From: Saprospiraceae bacterium
Lineage (GTDB): Bacteria > Bacteroidota > Bacteroidia > Chitinophagales > Saprospiraceae
Reading direction: 5' to 3'
DNA: 43,091 nucleotides
NCBI GenBank assembly: GCA_021298335.1
Contig: JAJTEZ010000009.1
Location: forward strand, 1 to 43,091
Made by a program: the position numbers and the translations under genes. Positions within the stretch are counted from its first letter, which is position 1; the number at the start of each line of letters is the position of its first letter. Below, piece after piece: positions 1-8,647 of this stretch. Below the pieces are notes generated by a model that made no database searches, was not told where the DNA came from, and worked only from the letters and a program-made list of their open reading frames with translations.

Positions 1-505
1 CAGAAGCACCCTCCAGTGCTGTGGCCTTGCCTCCTGAAGTGAGGATGAAATGCAAATTTGAAATCTGCCTCAATACCTGTACCTCCCTGATAAGATCAGT
101 GCACTCGTCAATCGCTTTATGCATCGTCACAGGAAATGGAAATGCCGCTTTACAAAGGCGAATCATGGCATTAACGTCTACCCTCACCTGATTGTCTTCG
201 CTTTTTACCAAAGCCCCGGTGACAAATCCGTCAATCCGCATCGCCTTAAAGTTAATGACGTCCGCCATCATGCCTTCAATCTCTTCAGAAGTATAGTAAA
301 ATACTCCTTCCCGCGGACGAATCATGATCTTCAATGGAACTTTTACCGATGCCGAAAGTTGAGAAACGAAATCTGCTCCTGGTGTGAGGCCATCCAAATC
401 AAGCCGACTACAAACCTCAAGTTGATGTGCGCCCAGACGACATGCCTCTATACCCTCATCCAACGTCTCCACACATGCCTCCAAGACCGGCTTTTTTTGT
501 GTCAT
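1..505 (-). CDS. cutC: CutC family copper homeostasis protein (3' part cut off by window edge)
   Basis: About 168 N-terminal residues are present on the minus strand and the frame stays open to base 1. The translation has the CutC pattern: LEACVETLDEG near residue 8, a GAHQLEVCSRLDLDGLTPGA stretch, then IMIRPREGVFYYTSEE and a late FILTSGGKATALEG, which line up with the E. coli CutC motifs (ELC, GGLTPS, IRPRGGDF, LTSG). The family adopts a TIM barrel and is described as cytosolic; its link to copper is genetic and its biochemical role is unsettled. ATG at 505-503 is chosen because family members begin a few residues before the LE-C motif. A promoter at 608-637 and a hairpin with a T-run at 521-559 lie directly upstream on the same strand. 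The plus-strand reading frame over this region is a shadow. Confidence 0.88.
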   Translation of the reverse strand, partial: MTQKKPVLEACVETLDEGIEACRLGAHQLEVCSRLDLDGLTPGADFVSQLSASVKVPLKIMIRPREGVFYYTSEEIEGMMADVINFKAMRIDGFVTGALVKSEDNQVRVDVNAMIRLCKAAFPFPVTMHKAIDECTDLIREVQVLRQISNLHFILTSGGKATALEGAS

Positions 506-520
506 GCCTTTTTGGAATTT

Positions 521-559
521 AAAGAAAAAAAATGAGGTAATACAAAATGCATTACCTCA
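521..559 (-). terminator. Terminator-like hairpin in the leader of cutC
   Basis: Arms TGAGGTAAT (533-541 on plus) and ATTACCTCA (551-559) pair perfectly over 9 bp with a 9-nt loop. On the minus strand the stem is followed by a run of eight Ts and a further TTT (532-521), the form of an intrinsic terminator. It sits about 16 nt upstream of the cutC start codon, so it either attenuates cutC or ends a short RNA of about 80 nt. Confidence 0.55.
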
Positions 560-607
560 ACCCTAACCAAATGAAACCAAATTGTTTTACTTATTGTAAA
601 ATCTACA

Positions 608-637
608 CAAAGATATTAGAAAAAAATTATTTGACAA
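608..637 (-). promoter_or_regulatory. Bacteroidota-type promoter for cutC leader transcript
   Basis: On the minus strand TTG (637-635), 19 bp, then TATCTTTG (615-608) matches the TTG-N19-TAnnTTTG consensus exactly. Transcription would start near 602 and read through the hairpin at 533-559 before reaching cutC at 505. Confidence 0.55.
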
Positions 638-1026
638 GTGTTTTTGAAAAAATATTCAATGTTATATGTTTTTTTTCAAAGAAAATGAATTTTTTACTAA
701 CACTTTTTAGAAAAATACCAAATAAATGCGCACTTCATCTTACTCAGATTTAAAACAAAATTTATTATTCCAGAGTCAGTGCACTAAAATATTTTTATTC
801 TGATTTCAAATAAAGATAATTATTTTGAAATACCCATTATTTGCCATTTGGCTAAATAGTTTTTAGAAAAAATACCATACAGATGCCATCCATTTTCTAC
901 AAATACAGGCCGTTTATTCTGATTTCGCTCCATTTTTTCCTGCAAATATCCGGTACTAAGTCGGGAGATAGATCCAACTTTCGAGGACGTGTATTAACAG
1001 CTTTCAAAATGGAAAAACAAGGCAAC

Positions 1027-1057
1027 TTTGTATAGCCAGCGCTTTTTACTACTTTTG
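1027..1057 (+). promoter_or_regulatory. Bacteroidota-type promoter upstream of M28 peptidase
   Basis: TTTG at 1027-1030, 19 bp, then TACTTTTG at 1050-1057, a full consensus match. The expected transcription start, about 5 nt further on, falls at or next to the ATG pair at 1063-1068. That argues for translation from the ATG at 1081 or for a leaderless start. Confidence 0.6.
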
Positions 1058-1080
1058 TCATTATGATGGAATCCAGACCA

Positions 1081-2481
1081 ATGACAATACTCTTTTCCCG
1101 TTTCACAACCCGTTTGATTTTCCTGCTTTTTTGTGCCTCTTTTTCTCGCGCCGAGGCTCAGGATGAAGATGCACTAATGATCAGAAAAATTCATGAAGAA
1201 GCCCTGGCCAACGGCAAAGCTTATTCATGGCTTACAACATTGTGCACACAGCATGGCGGAAGAATCGCAGGGTCTGACGCGTATTTGGGTGCAGCAAATT
1301 TTGGACGGCAAATTCTCGGTTCCCTGCCCGGTGTACAGGCCGCCTTACAAGACTGTGACGCCAGCTACTGGAAGAGAGGACCTAAAGAAGAAGTGTTCAT
1401 CGTAAAGGCCGATGGCTCCAGAATGAGACTGCGCGCGCTCTCCCTTGGAAATTCAGTAGGTACAGGTGGTCAGGAGATCAAAGCTGAAGTCGTGGAAGTC
1501 AAAAACCTTGATGAAGTGGAAGCTCTCGGCAAAGAAGGCATTAAAGGCAAAATTGTTTTTTTCAACCGACCAATGGATCCGGCTCAGATTCGCACATTTT
1601 CAGCCTATGGAGGTGCCGTAGACCAGCGCGTGTACGGACCCTCGAAAGCATCAGAATATGGTGCAGTGGCCGCCCTGGTTCGTTCAATGACCACAAAAAC
1701 AGACACATTTCCACATACTGGAGTGACAGTCTATAAAGATCAGGTTGTTCCCGTGCCGGGAATTGCAATTGCCACTGCAGACGCCGAACTTCTGAGTGAG
1801 GCCCTGAAAACCGGTGCCGTGACTGTGTCTCTCAAAACAGATTGCCAGGTCATGGGGCTCAGACCTGCACCTACTGTCGTGGGGGAATGGAAGGGCACAA
1901 GCCATGCCGAAGAAATCATTCTTGTGGGAGGACATTTGGATAGCTGGGACGTGGGACAAGGAGCCCACGATGATGGGTCAGGTTGTATGCAGTCGGTGGA
2001 AGTGTTGCGCATCCTCCAAAGTGTAGGATACCAACCTAAACGAACACTGCGTTGTGTGTTATTTTCAAATGAGGAAAACGGACTGGCTGGAGGACGCACC
2101 TACGCTGAAAAATCCACAGAGGCAGGTGAGTTTCACCTGGCCGCAATCGAATCTGATGCCGGTGGCTTCAGTCCAAGGGGATTCAGCTTTGAGTCAGACA
2201 CCAGCAAATTTAAAATGTATTACAAGAAAGTAAGCAACTGGCTACCACTTTTGGAAAGTTATGGCATCGCGTTTGAAACCGGGGGCTCAGGAGCAGATAT
2301 CGGTCCACTCAAAACTCAGAAGGGACTGCTCATAGGTTTACGCCCGGATTCCCAGAGATATTTTGATTTTCACCATACCGAAGATGACAGAATTGAAAAC
2401 GTGAATCAGCGCGAACTCTCCCTGGGCGCAGCCGCCATGGCAAGCCTGGTCTATCTCATTGACAAATACGGACTGAAGTGA
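1081..2481 (+). CDS. Secreted M28 family zinc metallopeptidase (carboxypeptidase Q-like)
   Basis: Numbering from the ATG at 1081 (466 aa). An N-terminal hydrophobic signal (about residues 8-27, ending ASFSRAEAQ) predicts export. A protease-associated-like segment (roughly 110-250) precedes the M28 peptidase domain. The metal and catalytic motifs are visible: GGHLDSWD (His285), AHDDGSG (Asp297), SNEENG (Glu331-Glu332), ESDAGG (Asp359) and FHHTEDD (His431/432). This order is that of M28 aminopeptidases and plasma glutamate carboxypeptidase. It probably releases amino acids from peptides in the periplasm or outside the cell. The ATG at 1063 would add six residues; 1081 is preferred because the promoter box ends at 1057. 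It overlaps the next gene by four bases, suggesting coupled translation. Confidence 0.88.
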   Translation: MTILFSRFTTRLIFLLFCASFSRAEAQDEDALMIRKIHEEALANGKAYSWLTTLCTQHGGRIAGSDAYLGAANFGRQILGSLPGVQAALQDCDASYWKRGPKEEVFIVKADGSRMRLRALSLGNSVGTGGQEIKAEVVEVKNLDEVEALGKEGIKGKIVFFNRPMDPAQIRTFSAYGGAVDQRVYGPSKASEYGAVAALVRSMTTKTDTFPHTGVTVYKDQVVPVPGIAIATADAELLSEALKTGAVTVSLKTDCQVMGLRPAPTVVGEWKGTSHAEEIILVGGHLDSWDVGQGAHDDGSGCMQSVEVLRILQSVGYQPKRTLRCVLFSNEENGLAGGRTYAEKSTEAGEFHLAAIESDAGGFSPRGFSFESDTSKFKMYYKKVSNWLPLLESYGIAFETGGSGADIGPLKTQKGLLIGLRPDSQRYFDFHHTEDDRIENVNQRELSLGAAAMASLVYLIDKYGLK

Positions 2482-3062
2482 ATAAGACATTTTATACTGA
2501 TGTAATAGAAATAGGCGATCTGCGATTTGCAAAATATATCGAATCAAGAGCCATTGAAGAAAAGGTGCGAGAAATTGCCGACAGCATTCGCGAAGACTAC
2601 CACGACAAAAATCCTTTGTTTCTTGTAGTCATGAACGGAGCATTCATTTTTGCTGCCGATCTCATCAGAAAATTGCAATTCCCCTGCGAACTGACTTTTA
2701 TCAGGATTTCCTCATATCACAAAACGGAAAGTACCGGTCAGGTACAAATGTATTTTCCTCCAGGTATAGAGTTTACAGGGCGTCATATTGTCATCATCGA
2801 AGACATCATAGATACCGGAAATACAATGGCAGCCTTTCTTCCTGAACTTGAAAAATTTAAGCCTGCTTCCATTAAGATTGCCGCAATACTTGTAAAACAA
2901 GATGCACATCTGCATCCCATCGAAACGCATTATCCCGGATTTATCATACCTACAAAATTTGTTGTAGGCTATGGCCTTGATTACGAAGGTATGGGAAGAA
3001 ATCTCCCCGATTTGTACCAGTTGTTTCAGTCATCAGACTCTTTTCAGGAAGCAGAACATTGA
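2478..3062 (+). CDS. hpt: Hypoxanthine phosphoribosyltransferase
   Basis: 194 aa starting at GTG, overlapping the peptidase stop codon (GTGA). The PRPP-binding motif IIEDIIDTGNTM lies at residues 106-117, with the acidic pair Glu108-Asp109 and Asp112 expected to contact the ribose and the metal. A flexible-loop segment (SSYHKTESTG, 78-87) and the C-terminal FVVGYGLDY (161-169) that stacks on the purine are also typical of bacterial Hpt. The enzyme salvages hypoxanthine (and usually guanine) with PRPP to IMP/GMP in the cytosol. Length is normal for the family (about 175-195). The GTG start is accepted because no in-frame ATG precedes the conserved DLRFAKYI region and the overlap suggests re-initiation. 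Confidence 0.92.
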   Translation: MNKTFYTDVIEIGDLRFAKYIESRAIEEKVREIADSIREDYHDKNPLFLVVMNGAFIFAADLIRKLQFPCELTFIRISSYHKTESTGQVQMYFPPGIEFTGRHIVIIEDIIDTGNTMAAFLPELEKFKPASIKIAAILVKQDAHLHPIETHYPGFIIPTKFVVGYGLDYEGMGRNLPDLYQLFQSSDSFQEAEH

Positions 3063-3072
3063 TAGTAATCTT

Positions 3073-3525
3073 ATGCCTGAGTCAATACCACATGTGTCAG
3101 CCAATACGATCGTGAAACAGTTCATGTATGACAACGATGCGTTTTCCCAATGGATGGGCATTGAAGTCCTGGAAGTATCACCTGGATTTTGTCACCTCCA
3201 GGCCAGAATCAGACAAGATATGCTTAATGGATTTGGCATTTGCCATGGAGGTGTTCTCTTTTCCCTCGCTGACAGCGCACTTGCCTTCGCCAGCAATGCG
3301 CATGGAAAGCACGCCCTGTCCATCGAAACCTCGGTTTCACTATTTCGTTCGGCAAAAGAGGGTGATGTCGTCCAGGCAAAAACCATAGAGCTGCACAAAT
3401 CACGCCACATTGCCAGGTATCAGATTGAACTCTCTACAGAGCAGCATGCTTTAGGAGTCTTTCAAGGTACGGTGTATATCCGTGACCAGTCATGGGAAGT
3501 AAATCCTTCATCTGAGAATGGATGA
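3073..3525 (+). CDS. PaaI-type hotdog-fold acyl-CoA thioesterase
   Basis: 150 aa from the ATG at 3073, 10 nt after hpt. It carries the PaaI signature: Asn52-Gly53, then His58-Gly59-Gly60 (GICHGGVLFSLAD) with Asp67 on the following hotdog helix, matching the N-G-x-HGG-x(6)-D catalytic pattern of hydroxyphenylacetyl-CoA thioesterases. The protein is likely a cytosolic tetramer hydrolysing (aryl)acyl-CoA esters. No phenylacetate degradation genes lie nearby, so the substrate is open. The open frame extends back to 2971 inside hpt, but the residues upstream of 3073 do not match the family and would overlap a conserved gene, so that longer start is rejected. Confidence 0.85.
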   Translation: MPESIPHVSANTIVKQFMYDNDAFSQWMGIEVLEVSPGFCHLQARIRQDMLNGFGICHGGVLFSLADSALAFASNAHGKHALSIETSVSLFRSAKEGDVVQAKTIELHKSRHIARYQIELSTEQHALGVFQGTVYIRDQSWEVNPSSENG

Positions 3526-3615
3526 ACTTCTGCTCCAAATATCCAATCAAAATCAGCAGTTGCTAAACCACAATAAGAAAAAATCTGTTGTAAATCTGAT
3601 CAAACAAAGGCAAAA

Positions 3616-4785
3616 ATGCAAAAATTATTGATACTGATCCTGGTGGTTGTCCTTTCCGGACAGATCCGTTCACAGGGAATTTCTTTTTTTGAAGGTACTT
3701 GGAAGGATGCGCTGGCCAAAGCCAAAGCAGAAGACAAGTTATTATTTGTGGATGCATTCGCAAAATGGTGTGGCCCATGTAAGTCAATGGCTAAAAATGT
3801 GTTTACACAGGAAAAAGTAGGTGAGTATTTTAATACCAATTTTGTAAACCTGAAACTTGATATGGAAGAAACTGACGGAGTGACTTTTGGCCACAAATAT
3901 CCGGTACAGGCTTACCCCACTCTGTTTTTTCTAGATGGTGATGGAAAAGTGGTCAAGACCATCAGGGGTGCCCAGCAAGTGGATGGCTTGCTTTCGCAGG
4001 CTGCCGATGCAATCAAAAAAAATGATAAAAGCGGCGCCTTCGAAGCCAAATACAAAGAAGGAGATAGAAGTTATGATTTGGTCTACAATTATGTGAAGGC
4101 TCTGAATGCTGCCGGAAAACCAAGCCTGAAAATTTCGAATGAATACCTCAACAGCAATCCGGAAATCACCCAGAATCAGAAATACCTGTTCCTGCTGGAA
4201 GCTGCCTGCGAAGCAGACTCCAAACTATTTGACCAAATGATGCAGCAAAAAAAAGAGATCATTGCTCTCGCGGGAAAACAAGCATTTGAAGAAAAATGTA
4301 GCAAAGCCTGTGAGAAATCTGTTTCAAAAGCTATTGATTTTGAAATGGAGGAGTTGCTAAATGAAACTCTCGAAAAGTATAAGAAAGCCGTTCCTGCATC
4401 GTACGATATTTTTGCAGCAAAATCAAAAATGACCTATTTCCGCGCTTTCAAAAAGGCTGAACCCTACAAAACTGCGTCAAGACAGCTGGCAAAAGCGGAC
4501 GGAAAAAATCCGGAAACCCTGGAATTTATCGTTCAGGATATCTTAAACAACTTCGAATTTCAGAATGACCTTGTAGCAGATGCGGCTGCTCTTGCATCAG
4601 ATTTGCTGGAACTGAAAGAAAATTCCTCTACCCTCCAACTCTACACCAAAGCCATGATCAAGCACAATGAGATTGACCGCGCTGTCAAAAAACTGGAGAA
4701 ATTAAAGGAAAAGGCAGAAAAAGCAAAAAAAGATACTCAAACGTATGAAGGACTGCTCAGATATCTGCAGTCTGTAAAATCATAA
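3616..4785 (+). CDS. Exported thioredoxin-fold protein with helical C-terminal region
   Basis: 389 aa. A signal peptide (about 1-20, ending IRSQ) precedes a thioredoxin-like domain (25-135) with the active site WCGPC (Trp51, Cys52, Cys55) and the cis-proline in AYPTLFF (Pro101). Residues 140-389 are Lys/Glu/Ala-rich and helical, resembling degenerate TPR-like repeats, and carry extra Cys residues. The intact CXXC suggests a thiol-disulfide oxidoreductase in the periplasm. The domain order is that of many Bacteroidota thioredoxin family proteins of unassigned partner. No resA, dsbD or cytochrome maturation genes are adjacent. The following gene also encodes an exported protein, but 146 nt separate them. 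Confidence 0.8.
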   Translation: MQKLLILILVVVLSGQIRSQGISFFEGTWKDALAKAKAEDKLLFVDAFAKWCGPCKSMAKNVFTQEKVGEYFNTNFVNLKLDMEETDGVTFGHKYPVQAYPTLFFLDGDGKVVKTIRGAQQVDGLLSQAADAIKKNDKSGAFEAKYKEGDRSYDLVYNYVKALNAAGKPSLKISNEYLNSNPEITQNQKYLFLLEAACEADSKLFDQMMQQKKEIIALAGKQAFEEKCSKACEKSVSKAIDFEMEELLNETLEKYKKAVPASYDIFAAKSKMTYFRAFKKAEPYKTASRQLAKADGKNPETLEFIVQDILNNFEFQNDLVADAAALASDLLELKENSSTLQLYTKAMIKHNEIDRAVKKLEKLKEKAEKAKKDTQTYEGLLRYLQSVKS

Positions 4786-4931
4786 TTCTGCAAAAAAAAG
4801 GCCATGTCAAAGCCTTGGATTACAATAATTTAAGCCTTGGCTTATGATTGGAATTGAACGAATGACATGCCAAATAATTCTTTGGGAAACAGCAGACAAC
4901 TGATAAATTCAACCTCAAAACAATCAGGAAC

Positions 4932-5612
4932 ATGAGCCTACGGAACATTATTTTACATATGACATGCCTCTTTTTGACAACAGGTTTGTTTGGTCAGGAA
5001 GCTTTCGAAAAATTGACACCCATGAGCCTTGGTCTACAAAATGGATTTTCCATTGACATCAGCGGAGCAAATAAAAACATGGGAGAAGATGCACTCAAAG
5101 AAGTTTGCGCTTCTTCAGGTACTTTGAAATACAACAAAAAAGCTAAAGAATGGCAGTGGCTTCAGGCAAAAATACCAGGAGCCAGAAGTTTTGCTCCCTG
5201 GAGTGTCTTTGTTCTGCTGGATGAACAAAAAAACAACCTGAATGCAACGTTCTTTTTTGATACCGGGGACGCTTTTGTAAGCCAGAAAGAATTACCCGAC
5301 CTGTCCAATCTGGTCAGAGAATGGGTGCGTGAGTTTTATTTCGCAGTGTCTCGAAAGGTGGTGGCTGAAGAAGTCAAGGAAGAAGAAAAAAAATTGCAGG
5401 ATTTAACTAAAGAACTTGAAAAACTCCAGGGCAAAAAAGACCAATTCCAAAAGGATATCGAAAAGGCAACGCTGAAAATCGCAGAAAGTCAGAAAGCCAT
5501 CGAACTAAATCTGAAAGACCAGGAACACAAAAAAGTACAGATTACCGACCAGCAGGTTCAAGTAAAAAAATCCATCGATAAATACAATAGTATCGGTAAA
5601 AAAAACGATTAA
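4932..5612 (+). CDS. Exported hypothetical protein with C-terminal coiled coil
   Basis: 226 aa. A signal peptide (about 1-21, ending GLFGQ) is followed by a globular part (25-135) with Trp-rich stretch KEWQWLQAKIPGARSFAPW. Residues 142-218 form a long, strongly charged coiled coil with heptad-like Leu, Ile and Val spacing and many Lys, Glu and Gln. I do not recognise a family. Such an arrangement fits a periplasmic or envelope scaffold protein, but no function can be assigned. It lies between the thioredoxin-fold protein and the CHU_C adhesin on the same strand, separated by 146 and 193 nt, so a shared operon is possible but not shown. Confidence 0.65.
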   Translation: MSLRNIILHMTCLFLTTGLFGQEAFEKLTPMSLGLQNGFSIDISGANKNMGEDALKEVCASSGTLKYNKKAKEWQWLQAKIPGARSFAPWSVFVLLDEQKNNLNATFFFDTGDAFVSQKELPDLSNLVREWVREFYFAVSRKVVAEEVKEEEKKLQDLTKELEKLQGKKDQFQKDIEKATLKIAESQKAIELNLKDQEHKKVQITDQQVQVKKSIDKYNSIGKKND

Positions 5613-5734
5613 TAACAGGCCATGAGTGAGCCGAATACAGATGATTTTGGCTTACGGTTGTTCTGCGGGCCAAGAATTAGCAGAGAAATCAGCAGATACT
5701 TCTGAGTTTATTCGTGAGCAATGGAAGTTTGTTG

Positions 5735-5742
5735 TATTTTTG
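5735..5742 (+). promoter_or_regulatory. Possible -7 promoter element upstream of the CHU_C protein
   Basis: TATTTTTG fits TAnnTTTG and lies 63 nt before the start codon. No TTG is found at the usual distance upstream, so the call is weak. Confidence 0.25.
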
Positions 5743-5805
5743 ATGTGATTAATTGAAAATAAAAGCCGGTTCAATCCAGCTTATCTTCTATAAATAAGAT
5801 CCAAT

Positions 5806-8637
5806 ATGCGCATACTATTTGTTACTACGCTTTGCATGGTGTTTTTCAGTCTCAACATCAACGCTCAAAGCGCTTTTCATCGTACATACAGGTCAGGGAG
5901 CCAAAGCGATATCATCAGCATTGGTTCACTGCAGATGAAAGATGGGAATTATGTTTCAATGGATTATTTTTTATCCAAAAAAAATCCTTCTGAATCAAGC
6001 GATTCACTGATCATCACTAGTTACAAACCCAAAGGTGATATCAACTGGAGCCGCAAACTCATACTGCCGGACACACTAAAAGGTTTTACGTTTCACAATG
6101 GATCCATTGTGCAGGCAGAAAACGACTCTCTGTATTTCAGCATGGTCACAAGGCAGGCACCCGTCAGGCAGAGACTGATTGGCGCCATGAGCCGTGGCGG
6201 CGCTCTGGGGTGGATGAAATCAGTGAAAATGGCCGGAGAATCTCCCGGGACTCAAACCAGCCATTTGCTGGCTGCAGTTAAGAAAAGTATTTACAATGCC
6301 TACTTACCTGGCAATACCCAATCCCGCAACATCTATCTCGGCAGAAAAAAACACGATGGCAGCCCCGTTTTCGATCACGTACTGACCCGAACGGCAGCAG
6401 TAACACCCTACCAATTTATCGGACTGAACCACTTCTCTTCTGAAAAAGACAGCTCTCTGCTGGTGTCGGGACCTATTGAATTGAATTATGGCTCTTACTT
6501 TATCAACCTGGATACGGCAGGCAAAGTGCTTATCAGCACGTCTCTTAGAAGCGATTCAGCTACTGTAGTCATTGAATCAGGTGTAAAAATGCCAGACTCT
6601 TCTTTTGTATTTACCGGTGGATTAGTCCGGCCGGGAAGCCAGAGAGGCTTTGTAGCCCGAATAGATAAAAGAGGCAAAGTCCTGTGGGGAAAAGCGATAA
6701 CATTTGCGTCTGGTGACACCATCCGCATGGGGGGGCTTTCATTGGATACCAAAAACCAGATTATCGTCACAGGCCAGCAAAATAATACCCATTTTGCAGT
6801 CAAAATGTCCCCTTCCGGACAAGAAGTCTGGAAAAAAAGATTTCCACGTGTAAAAGCTGGCGGTTTCTTCCCGACAGCCCCATTCGGAGCAAAAGATGGC
6901 GGCAGTGTATTTATCAATACAGCAGACGTAGATGGGTTTTTACGCACCTCTTTTGTGAAAATGGATGTTGATGGCAAGACGACCTGCGAGGAAGAAATCA
7001 CTGAAAATATCCTCAGCAACCAACCGTTTGTGACTGATTCTCTGCTTTGGAGAGTCAGGGATACGGCTTCAGTTTCTGAAAATGTACTGGTGAAGTCTAC
7101 TCAAAACGCATACGACGTCCCTGTTGTTACCTTGGAAGTAAGGCCATTTTGTCCTGAAGAGCCGATTGACTGGACATTCCGCATCCCTCCCATTAAAGGT
7201 GCCACAGATTATGAGTGGAGCACCGGCGACAACAGAGGCATTGATACTTTGCGCGTTTTTGAGGAAGGTGAATATTCTGTGACGGTCACCATCAACGAGG
7301 ATGTGTGCTTCATGCTTTGTGACACTTCAAAAATCGGCAGGTATGACAAACCACAGGCGCAGCTGGCATTAAGCTTGGGTAATTTTTGTGTAAATAACAA
7401 ACAAACTCTGCGGCTTGGTTATGTGCCCGGTCATCCCCAATTGAAATCAATCAACTGGAGTACAGGAGATACAGCAGTAGCAAGCATCGAAATCGCAACA
7501 CCCGGCACATACAAAGTCACCATTGTAGACATGTGCGACGAAACAGCCAGTGCAGAAATCAACGTAGGCGAGTTTCCCAAAAAAATCACCGCCGCCACTA
7601 TTCAGGCTGACGTGAAAGTCGACTGTTTTGGTGGTACAGCCACGGGCATACTGACTGCCTCAGGCAATTCCACCCAACTTGGACTGGAACGCTTCCTGTG
7701 GAGTACGGGCGAAAAGACAAAATCCATCGGCATCAATAACACTACTGTGCTCAATTATGCGGTCACAGTACTGGATGGTTGCGGCAATAGCGCCACCACT
7801 TCATTCACCATAGAATTGAAGGGTGAAGGCATCAAAAATGTTTCTGTGATTCCCAACTCTGCCCGCCTTTGTGCCGACAAAGTCATCGAACTCAATGCAG
7901 TGACAGAAAAAGTGGGAAGATATACCTATAAATGGGCTGATGGAGGTACAACGGCAAAAATAGATGTTAAAAATCCTGGTACCTACACAGTGACAGTCAC
8001 AGACATCTGTGGAAACACTTCCACAAAATCAAGAGATGTATCCAAAGAAGAACTGGTAATCAAGCCTTTAATTTCCGACCTGAAACTGAATAGCTACACC
8101 CGCGAAGACTGCTCAGGCATCGACGTAGGCATTAGTTTTAATCCGGACAATGATTTCAGCCTTTTGAAGACATACAATTGGTCAACAGGAGCAAGTTCTC
8201 CGGGCACAGCCTTTGAAGGAAAAGGAGCATATAGTGTGACAGTAACAGATGTTTGCGATACAGAATATACCGCATCAGCATTTCTCGATGCGCCCGATAT
8301 TTCTTACGCACATGTGTTTTTTCCGGACGGCACAGGATACAGATTTCAAGGCGGCAGCAAGCAGGATACGCTTACGTATGGAGCACTGGCTCTCAACAGA
8401 AGTTTTGGCCCGATCAATAAGCCCGAGTACTGTCTTGATGAAATTGAAAATTATGAATTTTATATTTTCAACAGATGGGGCCAGCAGGTCTTTTCTTCCA
8501 ATGATGTGTCTGAAGAATGGGATGGTGAGCTCGATGGCAAGAAATCACAGGGAGATACCTATGTCTGGGTTGTGAAATATACCATCTTCGGCTTTGAGAA
8601 AAAGCTCAAGGGAGATGTCACACTCATACGCCTATAA
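5806..8637 (+). CDS. Large secreted protein with CHU_C (T9SS type B) sorting domain
   Basis: 943 aa. A signal peptide (about 1-20, ending INAQ) is followed by an N-terminal half (about 25-445) of beta-rich repeats with a delayed-propeller look (GLSLDTKNQIIVTGQQ, GGSVFINTADVDG). Four or five Ig/PKD-like modules with recurring WSTG/WADGG and YxVTVTD(x)C patterns follow (450-840). The C-terminus (about 865-943) has the gliding-motility CHU_C pattern YEFYIFNRWGQQVF, WDG, GDTYVWVVKYT and a final GDVTLIRL. The family is exported by Sec, carried across the outer membrane by the type IX system and retained on or released from the surface. An adhesin or matrix role is likely; no catalytic motif is seen. 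Confidence 0.88.
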   Translation: MRILFVTTLCMVFFSLNINAQSAFHRTYRSGSQSDIISIGSLQMKDGNYVSMDYFLSKKNPSESSDSLIITSYKPKGDINWSRKLILPDTLKGFTFHNGSIVQAENDSLYFSMVTRQAPVRQRLIGAMSRGGALGWMKSVKMAGESPGTQTSHLLAAVKKSIYNAYLPGNTQSRNIYLGRKKHDGSPVFDHVLTRTAAVTPYQFIGLNHFSSEKDSSLLVSGPIELNYGSYFINLDTAGKVLISTSLRSDSATVVIESGVKMPDSSFVFTGGLVRPGSQRGFVARIDKRGKVLWGKAITFASGDTIRMGGLSLDTKNQIIVTGQQNNTHFAVKMSPSGQEVWKKRFPRVKAGGFFPTAPFGAKDGGSVFINTADVDGFLRTSFVKMDVDGKTTCEEEITENILSNQPFVTDSLLWRVRDTASVSENVLVKSTQNAYDVPVVTLEVRPFCPEEPIDWTFRIPPIKGATDYEWSTGDNRGIDTLRVFEEGEYSVTVTINEDVCFMLCDTSKIGRYDKPQAQLALSLGNFCVNNKQTLRLGYVPGHPQLKSINWSTGDTAVASIEIATPGTYKVTIVDMCDETASAEINVGEFPKKITAATIQADVKVDCFGGTATGILTASGNSTQLGLERFLWSTGEKTKSIGINNTTVLNYAVTVLDGCGNSATTSFTIELKGEGIKNVSVIPNSARLCADKVIELNAVTEKVGRYTYKWADGGTTAKIDVKNPGTYTVTVTDICGNTSTKSRDVSKEELVIKPLISDLKLNSYTREDCSGIDVGISFNPDNDFSLLKTYNWSTGASSPGTAFEGKGAYSVTVTDVCDTEYTASAFLDAPDISYAHVFFPDGTGYRFQGGSKQDTLTYGALALNRSFGPINKPEYCLDEIENYEFYIFNRWGQQVFSSNDVSEEWDGELDGKKSQGDTYVWVVKYTIFGFEKKLKGDVTLIRL

Positions 8638-8647
8638 TGGACGACTT

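Larger units (their letters stand above)
506..1080. other. AT-rich intergenic region between cutC and the M28 peptidase
   Basis: No convincing gene is seen. It holds the cutC promoter and hairpin at its left end and the peptidase promoter at its right end (1027-1057). The sequence TTTTTAGAAAAA followed by a TACCA motif occurs twice (about 706-722 and 862-879), a short dispersed repeat of unknown meaning. The reading frames here (547-753 plus, 897-1106 minus) have biased, AT-driven composition and no recognisable domain. Confidence 0.5.

Noticed and set aside
119-535. Plus-strand open frame of 138 codons
   Set aside because: It overlaps the minus-strand cutC frame, whose translation matches known family motifs; the plus frame has no recognisable domain.
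547-753. Plus-strand open frame of 68 codons in the AT-rich intergenic region
   Set aside because: Composition follows the AT bias, there is no promoter or domain, and it runs across the cutC leader on the other strand.
897-1106. Minus-strand open frame of 69 codons
   Set aside because: It crosses the promoter and start of the M28 peptidase and has no recognisable features.
4801-4850. Short repeats AAGCCTTGG and the palindrome TAAGCCTTGGCTTA before the coiled-coil protein
   Set aside because: Too short and without a T-run; I could not support a terminator or operator call.
6495-7019. Minus-strand open frame of 174 codons inside the CHU_C protein gene
   Set aside because: Shadow of a well-supported gene; the translation shows no domain pattern.
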